From: Senegalimassilia faecalis
Lineage (GTDB): Bacteria > Actinomycetota > Coriobacteriia > Coriobacteriales > Eggerthellaceae
DNA length: 64,000 bases
Reading direction: 5' to 3'
NCBI RefSeq assembly: GCF_004135645.1
Contig: NZ_SDPW01000001.1
Location: 2,666,001-2,730,000, forward strand
Shown: positions 1 to 8,926 of the stretch, in pieces
Numbering within the stretch: the stretch's first letter is position 1
How the letters are laid out: each line of letters opens with the position of its first letter
Translations under genes and position numbers: made by a program
The notes under the pieces: generated by a model
The model's input: the letters and a program-made list of their open reading frames with translations, nothing else
Database searches by the model: none
Told to the model about the DNA's origin: nothing

Positions 1-2
1 GT

Positions 3-917
3 CGCAAATATAGGATTTGGCTAACCAACTACCAGCTCCCCAAGGACAAACGCTCTAATTCCTTCGCTTCGTATGCAAAGGTTGATATGAGCGAGAAGAA
101 CTTATTTTCTTACGAAAAGCGATTCGGACACTGCCTTCCGGAGCGTTATCAAAACGATATTCTTTTGCGGGCGGTCTTTTTCTCGATAATGGCTATTGAG
201 GACTTTAATCGCCCGGCGGGCGTGCGCATTTTAGAAAGAATCGCTTTCCCTCTTGGCTTAGCGAAAACAACGGGCATTATGCAGCAGCAATCCGACAAAG
301 CGCTGTCGGATGAAGGCAGTGTCGTCTTGGCAGTGAAATACATATCGAAAATGTGGGACGCGTTTCTAATAAAATATGCGCAATCCGAGAAATGCGCCCA
401 TGACGAAAGTGGAGTTTGTTTTGCTGGAGAATATTACACGTATGGCTATAAAAAACTTCGCGCCGCAATAAGCAACTCTTTTTCATTTCTGTATGGTGAT
501 TATTGCGGAACGTATGTTTTGAATGCAAACAGAGTGTTTAATGCTGTGCTTGCATTCGAAGAGCGTCGTGAATATGGACTCACGCCTGCTGTCGCTGTGG
601 CGCAAGGAAGTCTTTGCTCGCAGCAATTAGCGTGGCTTTCTTCGGCATCTTGCTATTGGGTCGATTCAGTCACAATCGCGGCGGTTGAAAAACCGGTTGG
701 GCAATTTACCAAGATAGCCTATGAAGCAGAAGGGGATGTTGCCAGCGCAGAGGCGATACGGAGGCTGACTGTTCGGCTGAAGAATAGCCATTTGCTCGTA
801 TATCAAGTTAGATATATAGAGCACGTCTTTGCTTCGATTGAGTGCTACGGGAGAAAAGGCTGCGAGTGCCCCACATTTGAAAGCTTCGAAATCCGTGGTA
901 GGGGGTTGCGCGACTAA
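3..917 (+). CDS. Hypothetical protein, 5' end cut by window edge
   Basis: The reading frame is open from the first codons of the window through the ATG at 87, so the gene very likely starts upstream and only its 3' part is present; the 276 residues from the internal Met are a minimum. A segment around residues 37-70 (from that Met) contains EDFNRP and, about 20 residues later, TTGIMQ. The Glu followed by a GIMQ-like turn recalls lysozyme/transglycosylase-type domains, but this is only a motif resemblance. A cluster of Cys (CYGRKGCEC) lies near the C-terminus. GC is lower than in the chromosomal half of the window, consistent with an acquired gene. No function is assigned. Confidence 0.6.
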   Translation, partial: RKYRIWLTNYQLPKDKRSNSFASYAKVDMSEKNLFSYEKRFGHCLPERYQNDILLRAVFFSIMAIEDFNRPAGVRILERIAFPLGLAKTTGIMQQQSDKALSDEGSVVLAVKYISKMWDAFLIKYAQSEKCAHDESGVCFAGEYYTYGYKKLRAAISNSFSFLYGDYCGTYVLNANRVFNAVLAFEERREYGLTPAVAVAQGSLCSQQLAWLSSASCYWVDSVTIAAVEKPVGQFTKIAYEAEGDVASAEAIRRLTVRLKNSHLLVYQVRYIEHVFASIECYGRKGCECPTFESFEIRGRGLRD

Positions 918-1766
918 TCGAGATGCCGCCGAAGTCGCTATTGAACTTTGCCATTCATCTCCGCACGAATAGGGGGTCGTTCTAATGCTGCGGCCTGTCT
1001 TTGCTGTGGGAGACAAACCCAGGGAAGACGAACGATCTTGTTGCGCCTCTTCCAAGGAAGGCATGCGTTTACGCTTTAGACCAGATTCCAGAAAACCAAA
1101 GATTCAGGCGGACGTACGATGCCTCTTCGCCATGGATTACCTTGGAGAGCGACGCCCGGTTCTCGAATGATCATCCACATCGTTGGTATTAGTTTGGCAT
1201 GAGGGCCTGTGACACGTTGTATTGAAAGCTGAGTGCCTACAACGATGGAGGCTAAAATACACGTGGGGGATTCGATAGCACGGTTCCATCGGATTGACTT
1301 TAGGGAACCATCCTATCGCACTTTGTATCTGGTTCCTGCAAGGTTGCGGCATACTCTTGCTTAGTGGCGCGCCATCTCCTCGTACTTGTCGGCCATGGCG
1401 GTTTCCTTTCCGTTGACGGCGTTTACCGGCATCTTGGGGTTTGTTGCAAAGCGTATGGGCCTATGCGTTGCAATTGTACGAATATTTCAGACATTCGCTA
1501 CAGCGGATGTGCCTCAAGCGTCAACGACGCGGCATCTTGCTGCGACGGAACAGGGCCTAACAATAACCGTAATTGACTCTTTGTCGATTGAACGAGGCGG
1601 CTACATAGCGGCAAGCCAGGCGTCGGGACGTCCGGAGGGGAAGAGTCGGAGAGACGCGCGGGTGGCCTCAAAGATTGATTCTCGTCGGCGATGGGTTCTC
1701 GCAACGTAAGCCCTTCTCGCGCGGCGCTGGTCGACTGCGCCAAGAGAGAACAGCGGCGAGATGCCG
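918..1766. other. Gene-poor stretch with debris
   Basis: About 850 bases without a convincing gene. Short overlapping frames exist on both strands but have no ribosome-binding sites or family features. The only recognisable item is the 11-codon remnant at 1361-1396. Confidence 0.5.
1361..1396 (-). pseudogene. N-terminal remnant of zinc-ribbon paralogue
   Basis: The minus strand reads ATG then ADKYEEMARH and a stop, preceded by an AAAGGAAA ribosome-binding site. This matches the first residues (MEPKYEEMARQ) of the complete zinc-ribbon protein at 15928-16248. It is most simply a remnant of a third copy of that gene, the rest having been lost. A genuine 11-residue peptide cannot be excluded. 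Confidence 0.4.
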
Positions 1767-3353
1767 TCATCCGTTGGCGTGGATTAAGGGAGAGCACAGG
1801 GTGGCGATCGCCACGACCAACGATATCAGCGCAACGATTATGGCGACCCTGCTCAAGCGCTCACTTGCAATGTCGGCGCCGATGGAACTCGCGGTGGCGA
1901 GAATGTCTCTGTACGTTGAATCCCTCTCCAACAAAAGCTTGAAATTTCTGTTTGCCACGTTCTTAAACTTTCTGAGCAAGTCGACTTCCGAGTTTGATTG
2001 GTTGCCATTCTTTGAACGAAGCTCGGGGGATTCGGCCAACCTCAAGTCCTCCAGACCGTTCCATTGTCTCCAAGTTATTTCCCACAGCATGGCGGCATCA
2101 TGAGACGCCTCTTTTATATCCAGGCTGTCGGTGAGCATTTCGAAGCGAAGCCCCTCTGTTTTCTTGAGGCTGTGACGCTTGTACTCCCTGCAGGCAACGT
2201 CTCTGCGCTTGGCATATAACTCCAGCATGTATTTTGAGTAATTGACCATGCAGATTTGAAGCAGGATATCCTGAACATGCTTAGCGTAGTGGTAGGCGAT
2301 GGCGCGCTCCTCGTTATTCCCGTACAGTGACAGATGCTTTGCAATTGGCTTTATTGCATTTTCTATGTTTCCGACTATGCCGATAAAATCGAAATCGCTA
2401 TGACGATCATCAAGGGGAATAGCTGCCAAATTTGGCATTTCTGTAGATATCCAATGGAACGTGCTGTCAAGCCCCAACGCTCGGCCAGCATCTCGATAGT
2501 CTTTGCCCATTGTCTCTTCTGTGGGGTCAAATCCTTCAAACAGGAGCAAGTCGGCAGCTGGCGTCTTGAGCTCGTTCCTCGAAAAGAACCCTTTGCAGCG
2601 CCTCTCTAGCCAATTGCGTGCCTTCTCGTACGCCTCGTTGCGTGCGAGCTGGGTAGCGTGTATGTCGCTTTCCCTGCGGCTTAATGCTCGCGGTCTCTTA
2701 CCCCGCTGTTTTAGCAGGATAGGCTCGTGCTCTGCGTGCCATTCGGCATCGAGCTTTGTTCTCATCTCTTCGGTTGGCGAGAAAAAAGCCGAGATGACAG
2801 TCAGGCTCGAGCCAATCTGTATGGCATTGTATTCAACCGATTCGAACCCATGCGGGAGATCGAGGAATACGGCGTTTGGCGCAAAGCCACGGAATCCCTT
2901 GTCGACGTCATGACCCAGACGCCACCACCCGATGTTTTCTTTTGTCCGAGCCTCACGTGCCTTTTCCGAGTTGGGATTTCTGTTTAGTGCGTAAGCGTGG
3001 ACGCCGTCCCAACCGCTTTTATCAAGTTGCTTAAGGAGGGTATCGCTCAGACTTGATGGGAAGAGCTCTACCAGCCAAAGACCGCCCATGCGTACCCGAC
3101 AGCCGTCTGGGATTTTTATGTTCTGCTCGAATGGGGACGTATCGGAGCTGATCTGCCGCTCGTGTTCTTCGCAACTTAATACGTCATTGGCCCTTTTCCA
3201 GATTGCGTTGCTGACGGGTTTGGGTAGGATTTTCTTTCTCCATGAGCTCCCTAGCCAGAACAGGACCTTTTTCTGAGCATGGAGTCTACGACTGCGCATC
3301 ATTCTCGATCCATTCCTTTTCTGCATACTCAGCTTTATGATAAAGACGTTCAT
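1767..3353 (-). CDS. Hypothetical protein with C-terminal membrane helix
   Basis: A 528-residue protein of unknown family. The N-terminal half is soluble and rich in Trp and charged residues. The middle has long helical stretches with Arg/Lys-rich segments, and the last 25 residues form one strong hydrophobic helix (about 503-523), so the protein is probably tail-anchored in the membrane. The start is uncertain: the ATG at 3353 has a poor ribosome-binding site, whereas an AAAAGGA precedes a double ATG about 17 codons later (near 3302-3299). It lies on the same strand as the downstream-reading AlbA-type gene but is separated from it by a palindrome. The tail anchor and position in a defence-rich island suggest a defence-associated protein, which is inference only. 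Confidence 0.6.
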   Translation of the reverse strand: MNVFIIKLSMQKRNGSRMMRSRRLHAQKKVLFWLGSSWRKKILPKPVSNAIWKRANDVLSCEEHERQISSDTSPFEQNIKIPDGCRVRMGGLWLVELFPSSLSDTLLKQLDKSGWDGVHAYALNRNPNSEKAREARTKENIGWWRLGHDVDKGFRGFAPNAVFLDLPHGFESVEYNAIQIGSSLTVISAFFSPTEEMRTKLDAEWHAEHEPILLKQRGKRPRALSRRESDIHATQLARNEAYEKARNWLERRCKGFFSRNELKTPAADLLLFEGFDPTEETMGKDYRDAGRALGLDSTFHWISTEMPNLAAIPLDDRHSDFDFIGIVGNIENAIKPIAKHLSLYGNNEERAIAYHYAKHVQDILLQICMVNYSKYMLELYAKRRDVACREYKRHSLKKTEGLRFEMLTDSLDIKEASHDAAMLWEITWRQWNGLEDLRLAESPELRSKNGNQSNSEVDLLRKFKNVANRNFKLLLERDSTYRDILATASSIGADIASERLSRVAIIVALISLVVAIATLCSPLIHANG

Positions 3354-3427
3354 GAGTGCGTCTCGTTTTCGGCCGGGTGCTGGTGATGGTGCCGTGCTTG
3401 CTTGGTCGAAAACGCTTCGAGCGGATT

Positions 3428-3457
3428 TAGCTACTCCGAAGAACTTCGGAGTAGCTA
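3428..3457. repeat. Perfect palindrome, 14-bp arms
   Basis: TAGCTACTCCGAAG and its exact reverse complement are separated by two bases. A 21-bp unit (3437-3457) is repeated exactly at 3458-3478, overlapping the palindrome. It sits at the 3' end of the AlbA-type gene, whose stop codon lies inside the second unit, so it could act as a transcription terminator. The exact tandem duplication is unusual for one. Confidence 0.8.
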
Positions 3458-3478
3458 CGAAGAACTTCGGAGTAGCTA
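3437..3478. repeat. Two exact 21-bp tandem repeats
   Basis: The unit starts CGAAGAACTTCGG and ends AGTAGCTA. The two copies are adjacent and identical, and each carries the central half of the palindrome at 3428-3457. The stop codon of the adjacent minus-strand gene lies in the second copy, so copy number would alter the distance to any downstream gene but not the protein. Confidence 0.8.
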
Positions 3479-4915
3479 CGAAGCAGGATGGTCGTCACTT
3501 GGAATGCGGTAAAACTGCTTTGGGTCGCGGGCGCTCTTGCCCACCCATTCGAGCAGGCCCCGCTCGGCGAGCCTCTTCAGAGCCGCCGACGAGGCGCGCT
3601 TGGTAATCTGCGCACCCTCGGCCAGGACGCTCGTCGACACCGACCCGTTGGCGGCAGCGAGCTCCATGGCCTTGCGTTCGCTTTTTCCCAGGCTGTCAAG
3701 CATTGTGCCCCACGAGCCATCGTTAGTGGCGCATGCTGTTTTACCTTCGGAGTTATGGTCATCCCCCGCAACCGTGACCTGCGATCCGGGGCGCCCGAAG
3801 ACGACGACGGTGCTGTTGACGGTCTGCTCGAAGCGGAACCTCACGCCGGCGGCCTTGCAGGCCTCCTTGATGCGCGGTATGCCCGTGCCGTACTGCTCGA
3901 TGACGCCGGCGCGGAACAGGGTGCGCGCGATGGCGGGGTTGCGCAGGCCGAACTCGCTGGCGATGCCCGCAAGGTGCCTCTCCGGCGAGTCTCCCTCGGG
4001 AAACAGGCCTGGGCTCACGATCTGGACGGTGTCCATGAACACGTTCACCTCGACGGCCGTGCCGGTCGTGTAGTCGCGGTGGCACAGCGCGTTGGCCACC
4101 GCCTCTCGAATGGCCTCGGCTGGGATTTCGGGGATCTCCTTGCGGTACATGCCCGTCTCGCCGATGACGAACTCGCGCCTGATGTTCGACGTCACGAAGT
4201 ACTCGGCGAAGTCGAGCAGCTTGAGCATGGTGCCGCACTCGCGGCGCAAATCGAGGATCTTGGCCTTGGTGTTGCCGCCCAGAAGCCCCAGCTTCATCCT
4301 GGGGTAGGTGTCGGACCCCTCGCAGAACAGCTCCACCGCGGCGTTTCTGAGGCTGCCGTCGGGCGCGACGAGGTCGAGCTTGGCCAAGGCGTCCTCCACG
4401 CCGGCGAACCCGCCTCCGACGCGCCCGGCCCTGCCGCCGCGCTCGACGAAGTCGCGCACCGCCCGCTCGTCGGCGTCGGAGACGGGCCTGCCGGACGGCT
4501 GCGAGTCCCACGGGCTGCGGGCGCGCTCGCGCTTTATGACCATGGCGCTCAGCTCCGAGGCCGACAGCGCTTTGTTCGAAGTCCCCACGCGGGTGAAATA
4601 GCGCCCGTCTGCTGAGTAGGGGGCGTCGGCGCCCGAGAAGGCAACTTTGATGTAGCGCAGCTCGTCATCGGCGTCGAGGCGCTCGACTGTCGGGAACACC
4701 GCGGGCTCGATCTTGTCGGACACCCACGACGTCACCTGGCGCAGCGTTGCGTCGCTGACATCCTGGCCGATGACATTGCCGTCGTCCTTCACGCCGAAGT
4801 AGAGCTCGCCGCGGCCGTGCTTGTTCAGCATGGCGCTGATGGCTTGCAGTGCCTCTTTATGCTCGCCAGTGGACTTCTTGAACTCGACGGTCTCGCTCTC
4901 GCTGCCTAGGTTCAT
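3476..4915 (-). CDS. AlbA_2-domain ATP-binding/DNA-binding regulator
   Basis: A 479-residue protein of the divergent-AAA/AlbA_2 family. It starts at the ATG at 4915, preceded by AGGAAG at good spacing; the longer frame to 5068 has no better start. The N-terminus has the family signature ESETVEFKKS with GRGELYFGV, the Schlafen/AlbA-like DNA-binding domain (about residues 5-130). The middle and C-terminal part has EAVANALCHRDY, VQIVSPGLFPEGDSPE and QYGTGIPRIKEACKAAG, the GHKL-like ATP-binding helicase/regulator segment. The extreme C-terminus looks like a winged helix (KRASSAALKRLAERGLLEWVG). Such proteins are usually transcriptional regulators of accessory loci. A truncated homologue lies at 33225-33806. 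Family assignment is firm; the target is unknown. Confidence 0.85.
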   Translation of the reverse strand: MNLGSESETVEFKKSTGEHKEALQAISAMLNKHGRGELYFGVKDDGNVIGQDVSDATLRQVTSWVSDKIEPAVFPTVERLDADDELRYIKVAFSGADAPYSADGRYFTRVGTSNKALSASELSAMVIKRERARSPWDSQPSGRPVSDADERAVRDFVERGGRAGRVGGGFAGVEDALAKLDLVAPDGSLRNAAVELFCEGSDTYPRMKLGLLGGNTKAKILDLRRECGTMLKLLDFAEYFVTSNIRREFVIGETGMYRKEIPEIPAEAIREAVANALCHRDYTTGTAVEVNVFMDTVQIVSPGLFPEGDSPERHLAGIASEFGLRNPAIARTLFRAGVIEQYGTGIPRIKEACKAAGVRFRFEQTVNSTVVVFGRPGSQVTVAGDDHNSEGKTACATNDGSWGTMLDSLGKSERKAMELAAANGSVSTSVLAEGAQITKRASSAALKRLAERGLLEWVGKSARDPKQFYRIPSDDHPAS

Positions 4916-5070
4916 TCGGGCTGCCTTCCTATTTCGCGTTCGATGATTCGAATTATACCTTGCCGGGCTTGGGGCCTCGACGTTGCGGCGCCGTCTGTTG
5001 CCGCCCTCCACTTCACGCATAATTTTGTTTCCGTTTCGGCAAAAGGGATGCTTGCGTGACGTCCGCACCA

Positions 5071-5110
5071 GCGCCCTGCCCGCCTCGGGGTGCCGAAGCG
5101 GGCAGGGCGC
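5071..5110 (-). terminator. GC-rich hairpin, 13-bp arms
   Basis: GCGCCCTGCCCGC at 5071-5083 pairs exactly with 5098-5110. It lies just downstream (minus strand) of the antitoxin-like gene ending at 5157. A second short hairpin containing GGGCGCC and TTTTCTA lies between them, so this is probably the operon terminator. Confidence 0.55.
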
Positions 5111-5156
5111 CTCGCCTAGAAAAGGCGCCCAGGGCCTTCCGGGAAGCCGGCGCCCC

Positions 5157-5493
5157 TCAACTCGCCTCCCGGGGGATGCCGGCGGCGAACGGCATCCCTC
5201 CCAGCGCGGTCGTCTGCAGCGCGAGCAGCCTCACGGCCTGCGAGAAGTTCGTGCCCAGGCCCTTGAGCACGGACTCCATCTCGCCGGCGACGTCCTCCGG
5301 GATCTTGACCGACGTCACCGCGGTCTTTCCGCCCGCCTCGAAGCCGGCGTCGACGGGGTCGAAGGGGATGCTCCCCTCGAGCACGATCTGGAAGGCGAAG
5401 CTCCTCATCGCGCAGGTGGGGTCGACGCCGATGCCCCGCAGCGTGCCCTCGAAGGCCGCCTTCAGGTCGGCGTCGATCCTCACAGACAGCTTC
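5157..5493 (-). pseudogene. Double ribbon-helix-helix antitoxin-like gene, split by IS21 copy 1
   Basis: This is the 3' part of a gene whose first codons are at 7784-7811 on the far side of the IS21 element. Removing the IS and one copy of the GCTTC duplication gives one frame of exactly 120 codons starting MSCSAKMRKLSVRID. The product has two similar halves, SVRIDADLKAAFEGTL (N) and SVKIPEDVAGEMESVL (C), each followed by a helix and a GSIPFD/GGMPFA end. That is the pattern of RelB/DinJ-type ribbon-helix-helix antitoxins, here in tandem within one chain. The ATG at 7811 overlapped the stop of the upstream gene, so the pair was translationally coupled. A 108-residue product could still start at the ATG at 5483. 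Confidence 0.6.
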
Positions 5494-5654
5494 TGTTAGC
5501 GCTACTGTAAAAACAACCATTTTGACCAACGCTCAATAACCAATCATGCCAACGCAATCCCGCCATTTGCGCCAACGCATTTTCACCATTTCCACCAACG
5601 CCGGGACTTACGCTTCGATCGACGAGCGAACGATGCTTTCGGGAGGAGCGGGCC

Positions 5655-6893
5655 GTGGCGGAGAAGAACCTGATCGGAGAGTTGGACATGTACAGGGAAG
5701 CGGGCATAAAGCCCAACTTCAGCGACATAGCGAAGCGCTACGGCAAGGACAGGCACACCGTGGCGTCGTACTGGAGGGCCGAGGGCGGGCGGCCCCACGA
5801 CGGGCGCGGCGACAGGGCGGGCTCGTTCGACGCGCACATCGAGGAGGTGGCAGCCAAGGCGCAACTGCCGGGAGTCACCAAGAAGGGCATCCACGAGTGG
5901 CTGCTGCACAGGTATCCCGGCGAGGACCTGGCCGGCTACAACGCCTTCACCCAGTTCATGCGCAAGAACGGCATCGCCGTCGGGGCCTCCGGGGGCCCGG
6001 AGCCGCACCCGCGCTTCGAGACGCCGCCCGGACTGCAGCTGCAGTTCGACTGGAAGGAGTCCGTCAAGATGGCAAACCGCGACGGCGAGCTGTTCGAGTT
6101 CAACGTGTTCGCGGCGACGCTGGGCCATTCCCGCAGGCACATATTCATCCGGTCGAGGACCAGGACGACCGACGACCTGGTCAGGTGCATGTACGCCACG
6201 ATCGCGAGGCTCGGCGGCGTGCCGCGCGAGTGGGTCACGGACAACATGTCCGCCCTGGTGACGATCAAGGGCGGCAGGCGCCTCAAGGTCCAGCGCGCAT
6301 ACGAGTTCGCCAAGGCCGCCGGCTTCGAGCTGAAGCTGTGCCGCCCGCGCAGCCCCCAGACGAAGGGCAAGGTCGAGTCGTCGAACCGCTTCCTGTCGCG
6401 GCTCATGGCCTACCAGGGCGACTTCGACGGCTGGGACGATATCGACGAGATCGTCGCGCGGATCGAGGACGCCAGCAACTCCGAGCCCAACGAGACCACG
6501 GGGCTGCCGCCCTCCGCGCTGTTCATGGAGGAGAAGGACGCGCTGCTGCCCGTCGGCAACCTGCGCGCCCTCGAGGAGGCGATGGGCGACGTGGTGCGCG
6601 TGGCCAGGGTGCCGGCCACGATGCTGGTGAGCGCGCACGGCGAGCCCATGTCGGTGCCCAGGCGCTGCATCGGCAGGCCCGCCCGCATCGTCTGCATGCC
6701 CGGCGGCGCGATGGACTGCTACGTCGGCGGCGAGCTGGTGGCGACGCACGTGGCGGGCGGGCCGGCCTACGACCCGGCGCACTACGCCGAGGCCATGGCC
6801 GGCAAGCGGTGGTTCGGCGACGCCGCCGGCGACATCGAGGCGGCCGCCGCGGCCAACCTCGGCCTGCTCGACTCGATAGGGGGCTCGCTGTGA
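5655..6893 (+). CDS. istA: IS21 transposase IstA
   Basis: A 412-residue DDE transposase with a GTG start after GGGAGGAG. The N-terminus (about 1-50) is a helix-turn-helix (FSDIAKRYGKDRHTVASYW). The catalytic core shows the three acidic residues in context: LQFDWKES, WVTDNMSALV and SPQTKGKVESSNRF. The C-terminus holds the small beta-barrel region typical of IstA (ALFMEEKDALLPV onward). It is a cytoplasmic DNA-binding enzyme that catalyses strand cleavage and transfer with the IstB ATPase. Its stop overlaps the istB GTG start, giving coupled translation. Confidence 0.95.
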   Translation: MAEKNLIGELDMYREAGIKPNFSDIAKRYGKDRHTVASYWRAEGGRPHDGRGDRAGSFDAHIEEVAAKAQLPGVTKKGIHEWLLHRYPGEDLAGYNAFTQFMRKNGIAVGASGGPEPHPRFETPPGLQLQFDWKESVKMANRDGELFEFNVFAATLGHSRRHIFIRSRTRTTDDLVRCMYATIARLGGVPREWVTDNMSALVTIKGGRRLKVQRAYEFAKAAGFELKLCRPRSPQTKGKVESSNRFLSRLMAYQGDFDGWDDIDEIVARIEDASNSEPNETTGLPPSALFMEEKDALLPVGNLRALEEAMGDVVRVARVPATMLVSAHGEPMSVPRRCIGRPARIVCMPGGAMDCYVGGELVATHVAGGPAYDPAHYAEAMAGKRWFGDAAGDIEAAAAANLGLLDSIGGSL

Positions 6894-7678
6894 GCGCCGC
6901 CGTGCAGGCCAGCCCCCTCAACCGCCTGGCGGCCAACCTCGAGGAGCTGGGGCTCGAGGGCATGGCGTCGTCGGTGCCCGAGTACGTCAGGCTCGTCGCC
7001 GACGGGAGGAAGAGCCTGGTCGACGCCATGCTCGAGCTCACCGACGCCCAGATAGCCCTCAAGCGGCGCGCCGACGACGAGCGCCGCACGAGGATGGCCA
7101 ACTTCCCCTACATAAAGACGCTGGCCGACTTCGACTGGGGCTTCCAGCCGAGCGTGCCGCGCGGGCTGGTCGAGCAGCTGGCCACGCTCGAGTTCATCGA
7201 CCGCGGCGACAACGTCGTGCTCGTCGGCAGCCCGGGCGTCGGCAAGACCCACCTGTCGATAGCCATAGGCCACGAGGCGGTGATGGCCCGCAAGCAGGTG
7301 TACTTCGCCGACTGCTCGAGGCTGGTCGAGGACCTCAAGCACGCCTCGGCGAAGGAGGCGCTGGCGCGCAGGATGCGGTTCTACGAGCACTGCAGCCTGC
7401 TGATAATAGACGAGCTCGGCTACCTCGACATCGGCAAGGAGGGCGCCGACCTGCTGTTCCAGCTGGTCAACAGGCGCTACGCGCTCAAGCGGTCGACCAT
7501 CGTCACGACCAACGTGCCGGTGGGCAGGTGGGGCGACGTGTTCGGCAGCAACGTCACGGCCTCGGCGGTGGCCGACAGGCTTTGCCACCATTGCGCGATG
7601 ATCAAGATAACGGGACGGTCATATCGCCTGAAGGACGTATCCATCGGCGGTGAGGACGGGAAGGAGGAGGGCGCCTAG
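6890..7678 (+). CDS. istB: IS21 helper ATPase IstB
   Basis: A 262-residue AAA+ ATPase of the IstB/DnaC family that starts at a GTG overlapping the istA stop. Walker A is GSPGVGKTH, Walker B is LLIIDELGYL, and the sensor region is TIVTTNVPVGRWGDVFG. The N-terminal domain (about 1-70) is the IstA-interacting helical region. It assembles on target DNA and activates IstA. The C-terminal end (KITGRSYRLKD) is typical, and the length matches the family. Confidence 0.95.
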   Translation: MSAAVQASPLNRLAANLEELGLEGMASSVPEYVRLVADGRKSLVDAMLELTDAQIALKRRADDERRTRMANFPYIKTLADFDWGFQPSVPRGLVEQLATLEFIDRGDNVVLVGSPGVGKTHLSIAIGHEAVMARKQVYFADCSRLVEDLKHASAKEALARRMRFYEHCSLLIIDELGYLDIGKEGADLLFQLVNRRYALKRSTIVTTNVPVGRWGDVFGSNVTASAVADRLCHHCAMIKITGRSYRLKDVSIGGEDGKEEGA

Positions 7679-7807
7679 ACGCCGGAAGCGGCGCATCAGC
7701 GTTGGCGAATCCGGCGCATCCGCGTTGGCGCGATTGGCGAAAATACGTTGGTGAAAATGGTGAAAAATATATTGACGCTAACAGCTTCCTCATCTTCGCG
7801 CTGCAGC

Positions 7808-8077
7808 TCATCTTGCGCCCCCTTCCCCAGGGCGCTCGCCTTCCTCGCCGGCCCCGAGGCCGCTCTCCATGAAGGCCTCGAACCGGATCCTCATGGTGTT
7901 GACCTTCGCCTCGCGGCTCGCCCTCATGGGCGGCCCGCCCCGGTAGACGAGCTCGTCCATGTACTCCTCGAACGCCTCCGTCGGGGTCATCCCGTGCAGC
8001 GCGAGCAGCTCCCTGCTCCTGCGCTTCATGGTCGCGTCAAGCCTGAGCAACGTCGTCTCCTTGGGGTTCGCGTACAT
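7808..8077 (-). CDS. Antitoxin-like small protein
   Basis: An 89-residue protein starting at the ATG at 8077 behind a strong AAAGGAGG site. TTLLRLDATMKRRSRELLALHGMTPTEAFEEYMDEL (quoted only to show the pattern: strand, then two helices) resembles a RelB/DinJ ribbon-helix-helix domain, followed by a charged Glu/Arg/Gly-rich tail. Its TGA stop overlaps the ATG of the double-RHH gene that IS21 copy 1 interrupts. Two antitoxin-like genes in one operon with no obvious toxin is odd. The family call rests on pattern only. Confidence 0.6.
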   Translation of the reverse strand: MYANPKETTLLRLDATMKRRSRELLALHGMTPTEAFEEYMDELVYRGGPPMRASREAKVNTMRIRFEAFMESGLGAGEEGERPGEGGAR

Positions 8078-8099
8078 CCCCGCCTCCTTTCCTGCGGCG

Positions 8100-8780
8100 C
8101 CTCCGGTGCCGCATTGCTCTCGGCGCACTTGCGTCGGCGCAGCTGCCCGTCCCAAGGCCGTTTTCGGGGCCTTTTGGACAAGCGCGGCCGCGGGCGTGCG
8201 GCATGCTCGCCGCGATCTGCCGGCGCGAGTCCTCTGCTCTCGCAAAAGCTTCCGCGAAGCCTTGCAACGCTGCGGGCTTTTGCCTGGGTTCCCCGATCGG
8301 CCGCCGATGCAAGGCCCCCTTGCTCGGCTTGTCGGCCGGTATGCCCGGGACGCGGCGCGCAGCGCCGGATTCGCGAAGGCCCGCGAGGGCCGGCATCCCC
8401 ACCGAATTACCGGCGACGAGCCGATGCCGCCCGGAATTCTGTGGGGATGTCGCGCGTGCGGGGCGCAGCGGCGTGTCCCGGGCAACAGCCCCGCGGCGCT
8501 TGAGCGGGCATGCGGCCGGTGGGGTCCCAAGGGGAGGAGGCGGGGAGCGCTCCCCTTGGCCGCCTCGGCGGGTCCAGCCACCTCTGCGCTGGGGGCACGG
8601 GAGGCGGCTCGATAACGCCAACGTCCAAGGTGGGCCCTTCCCGGCGGGCTGGCCGGATGGCGCTTTGGGGATGCTCGAGACCTAACGAGGAGCCGTGGCT
8701 TTGCGGCGGCCGATCCTGGCGCAAGGCTGCATTTGCCGGCTTCGGTTGTCGAAGTTCATGTAGCCGCGCGTCGCTTGCGG
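8100..8780. other. GC-rich stretch without a recognisable gene
   Basis: About 680 bases upstream of the antitoxin-like operon. Every frame is long because of GC bias, but none has a ribosome-binding site or family feature. It may hold the promoter of the minus-strand operon starting at 8077. Confidence 0.4.
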
Positions 8781-8781
8781 A

Positions 8782-8820
8782 GAATCATCCCATTGGGAAT
8801 TCGCCCCAATGGGATGATTC
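8782..8820. repeat. Palindrome family copy A
   Basis: GAATCATCCCATTGGG (8782-8797) and its exact reverse complement (8805-8820) enclose a 7-base loop. The same stem, differing by one compensated base pair, recurs at 19197-19233 and 33848-33885. Confidence 0.85.
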
Positions 8821-8926
8821 GGCTTAGGGGAGAGAGGCCGTCCTCGGGCTCGACCCGACCCTTCGAATTGTCGTCGGGCGTTTTTATTATGCGCAAAGCG
8901 GTAGCTGCGATTCGCCGGCGCAATAT

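Larger units (their letters stand above)
5494..7783 (+). mobile_element. IS21-family insertion sequence, copy 1
   Basis: A 2290-bp element with ends TGTTAGCG...CGCTAACA and a 5-bp target duplication GCTTC (5489-5493 and 7784-7788). Both ends carry several spaced copies of CCAACGC-like sequence, as expected for the multiple transposase-binding sites of IS21 elements. It encodes IstA and IstB with overlapping stop and start. It appears intact, and the duplication and the identity of its proteins to those of copy 2 indicate recent movement. It interrupts an antitoxin-like gene after about nine codons. Confidence 0.95.

Noticed and set aside
5546-7678. 710-codon open frame across IS21 copy 1 (and its equal at 29669-31801)
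   Set aside because: The first two thirds are an Arg/Gly-rich shadow of istA in another frame; only the last 262 codons are the real istB.
8100-8780. Several 100-250-codon frames on both strands
   Set aside because: Mutually overlapping, Arg/Pro/Ala-rich and without ribosome-binding sites; only the antitoxin-like 89 codons at 7808-8077 are supported.
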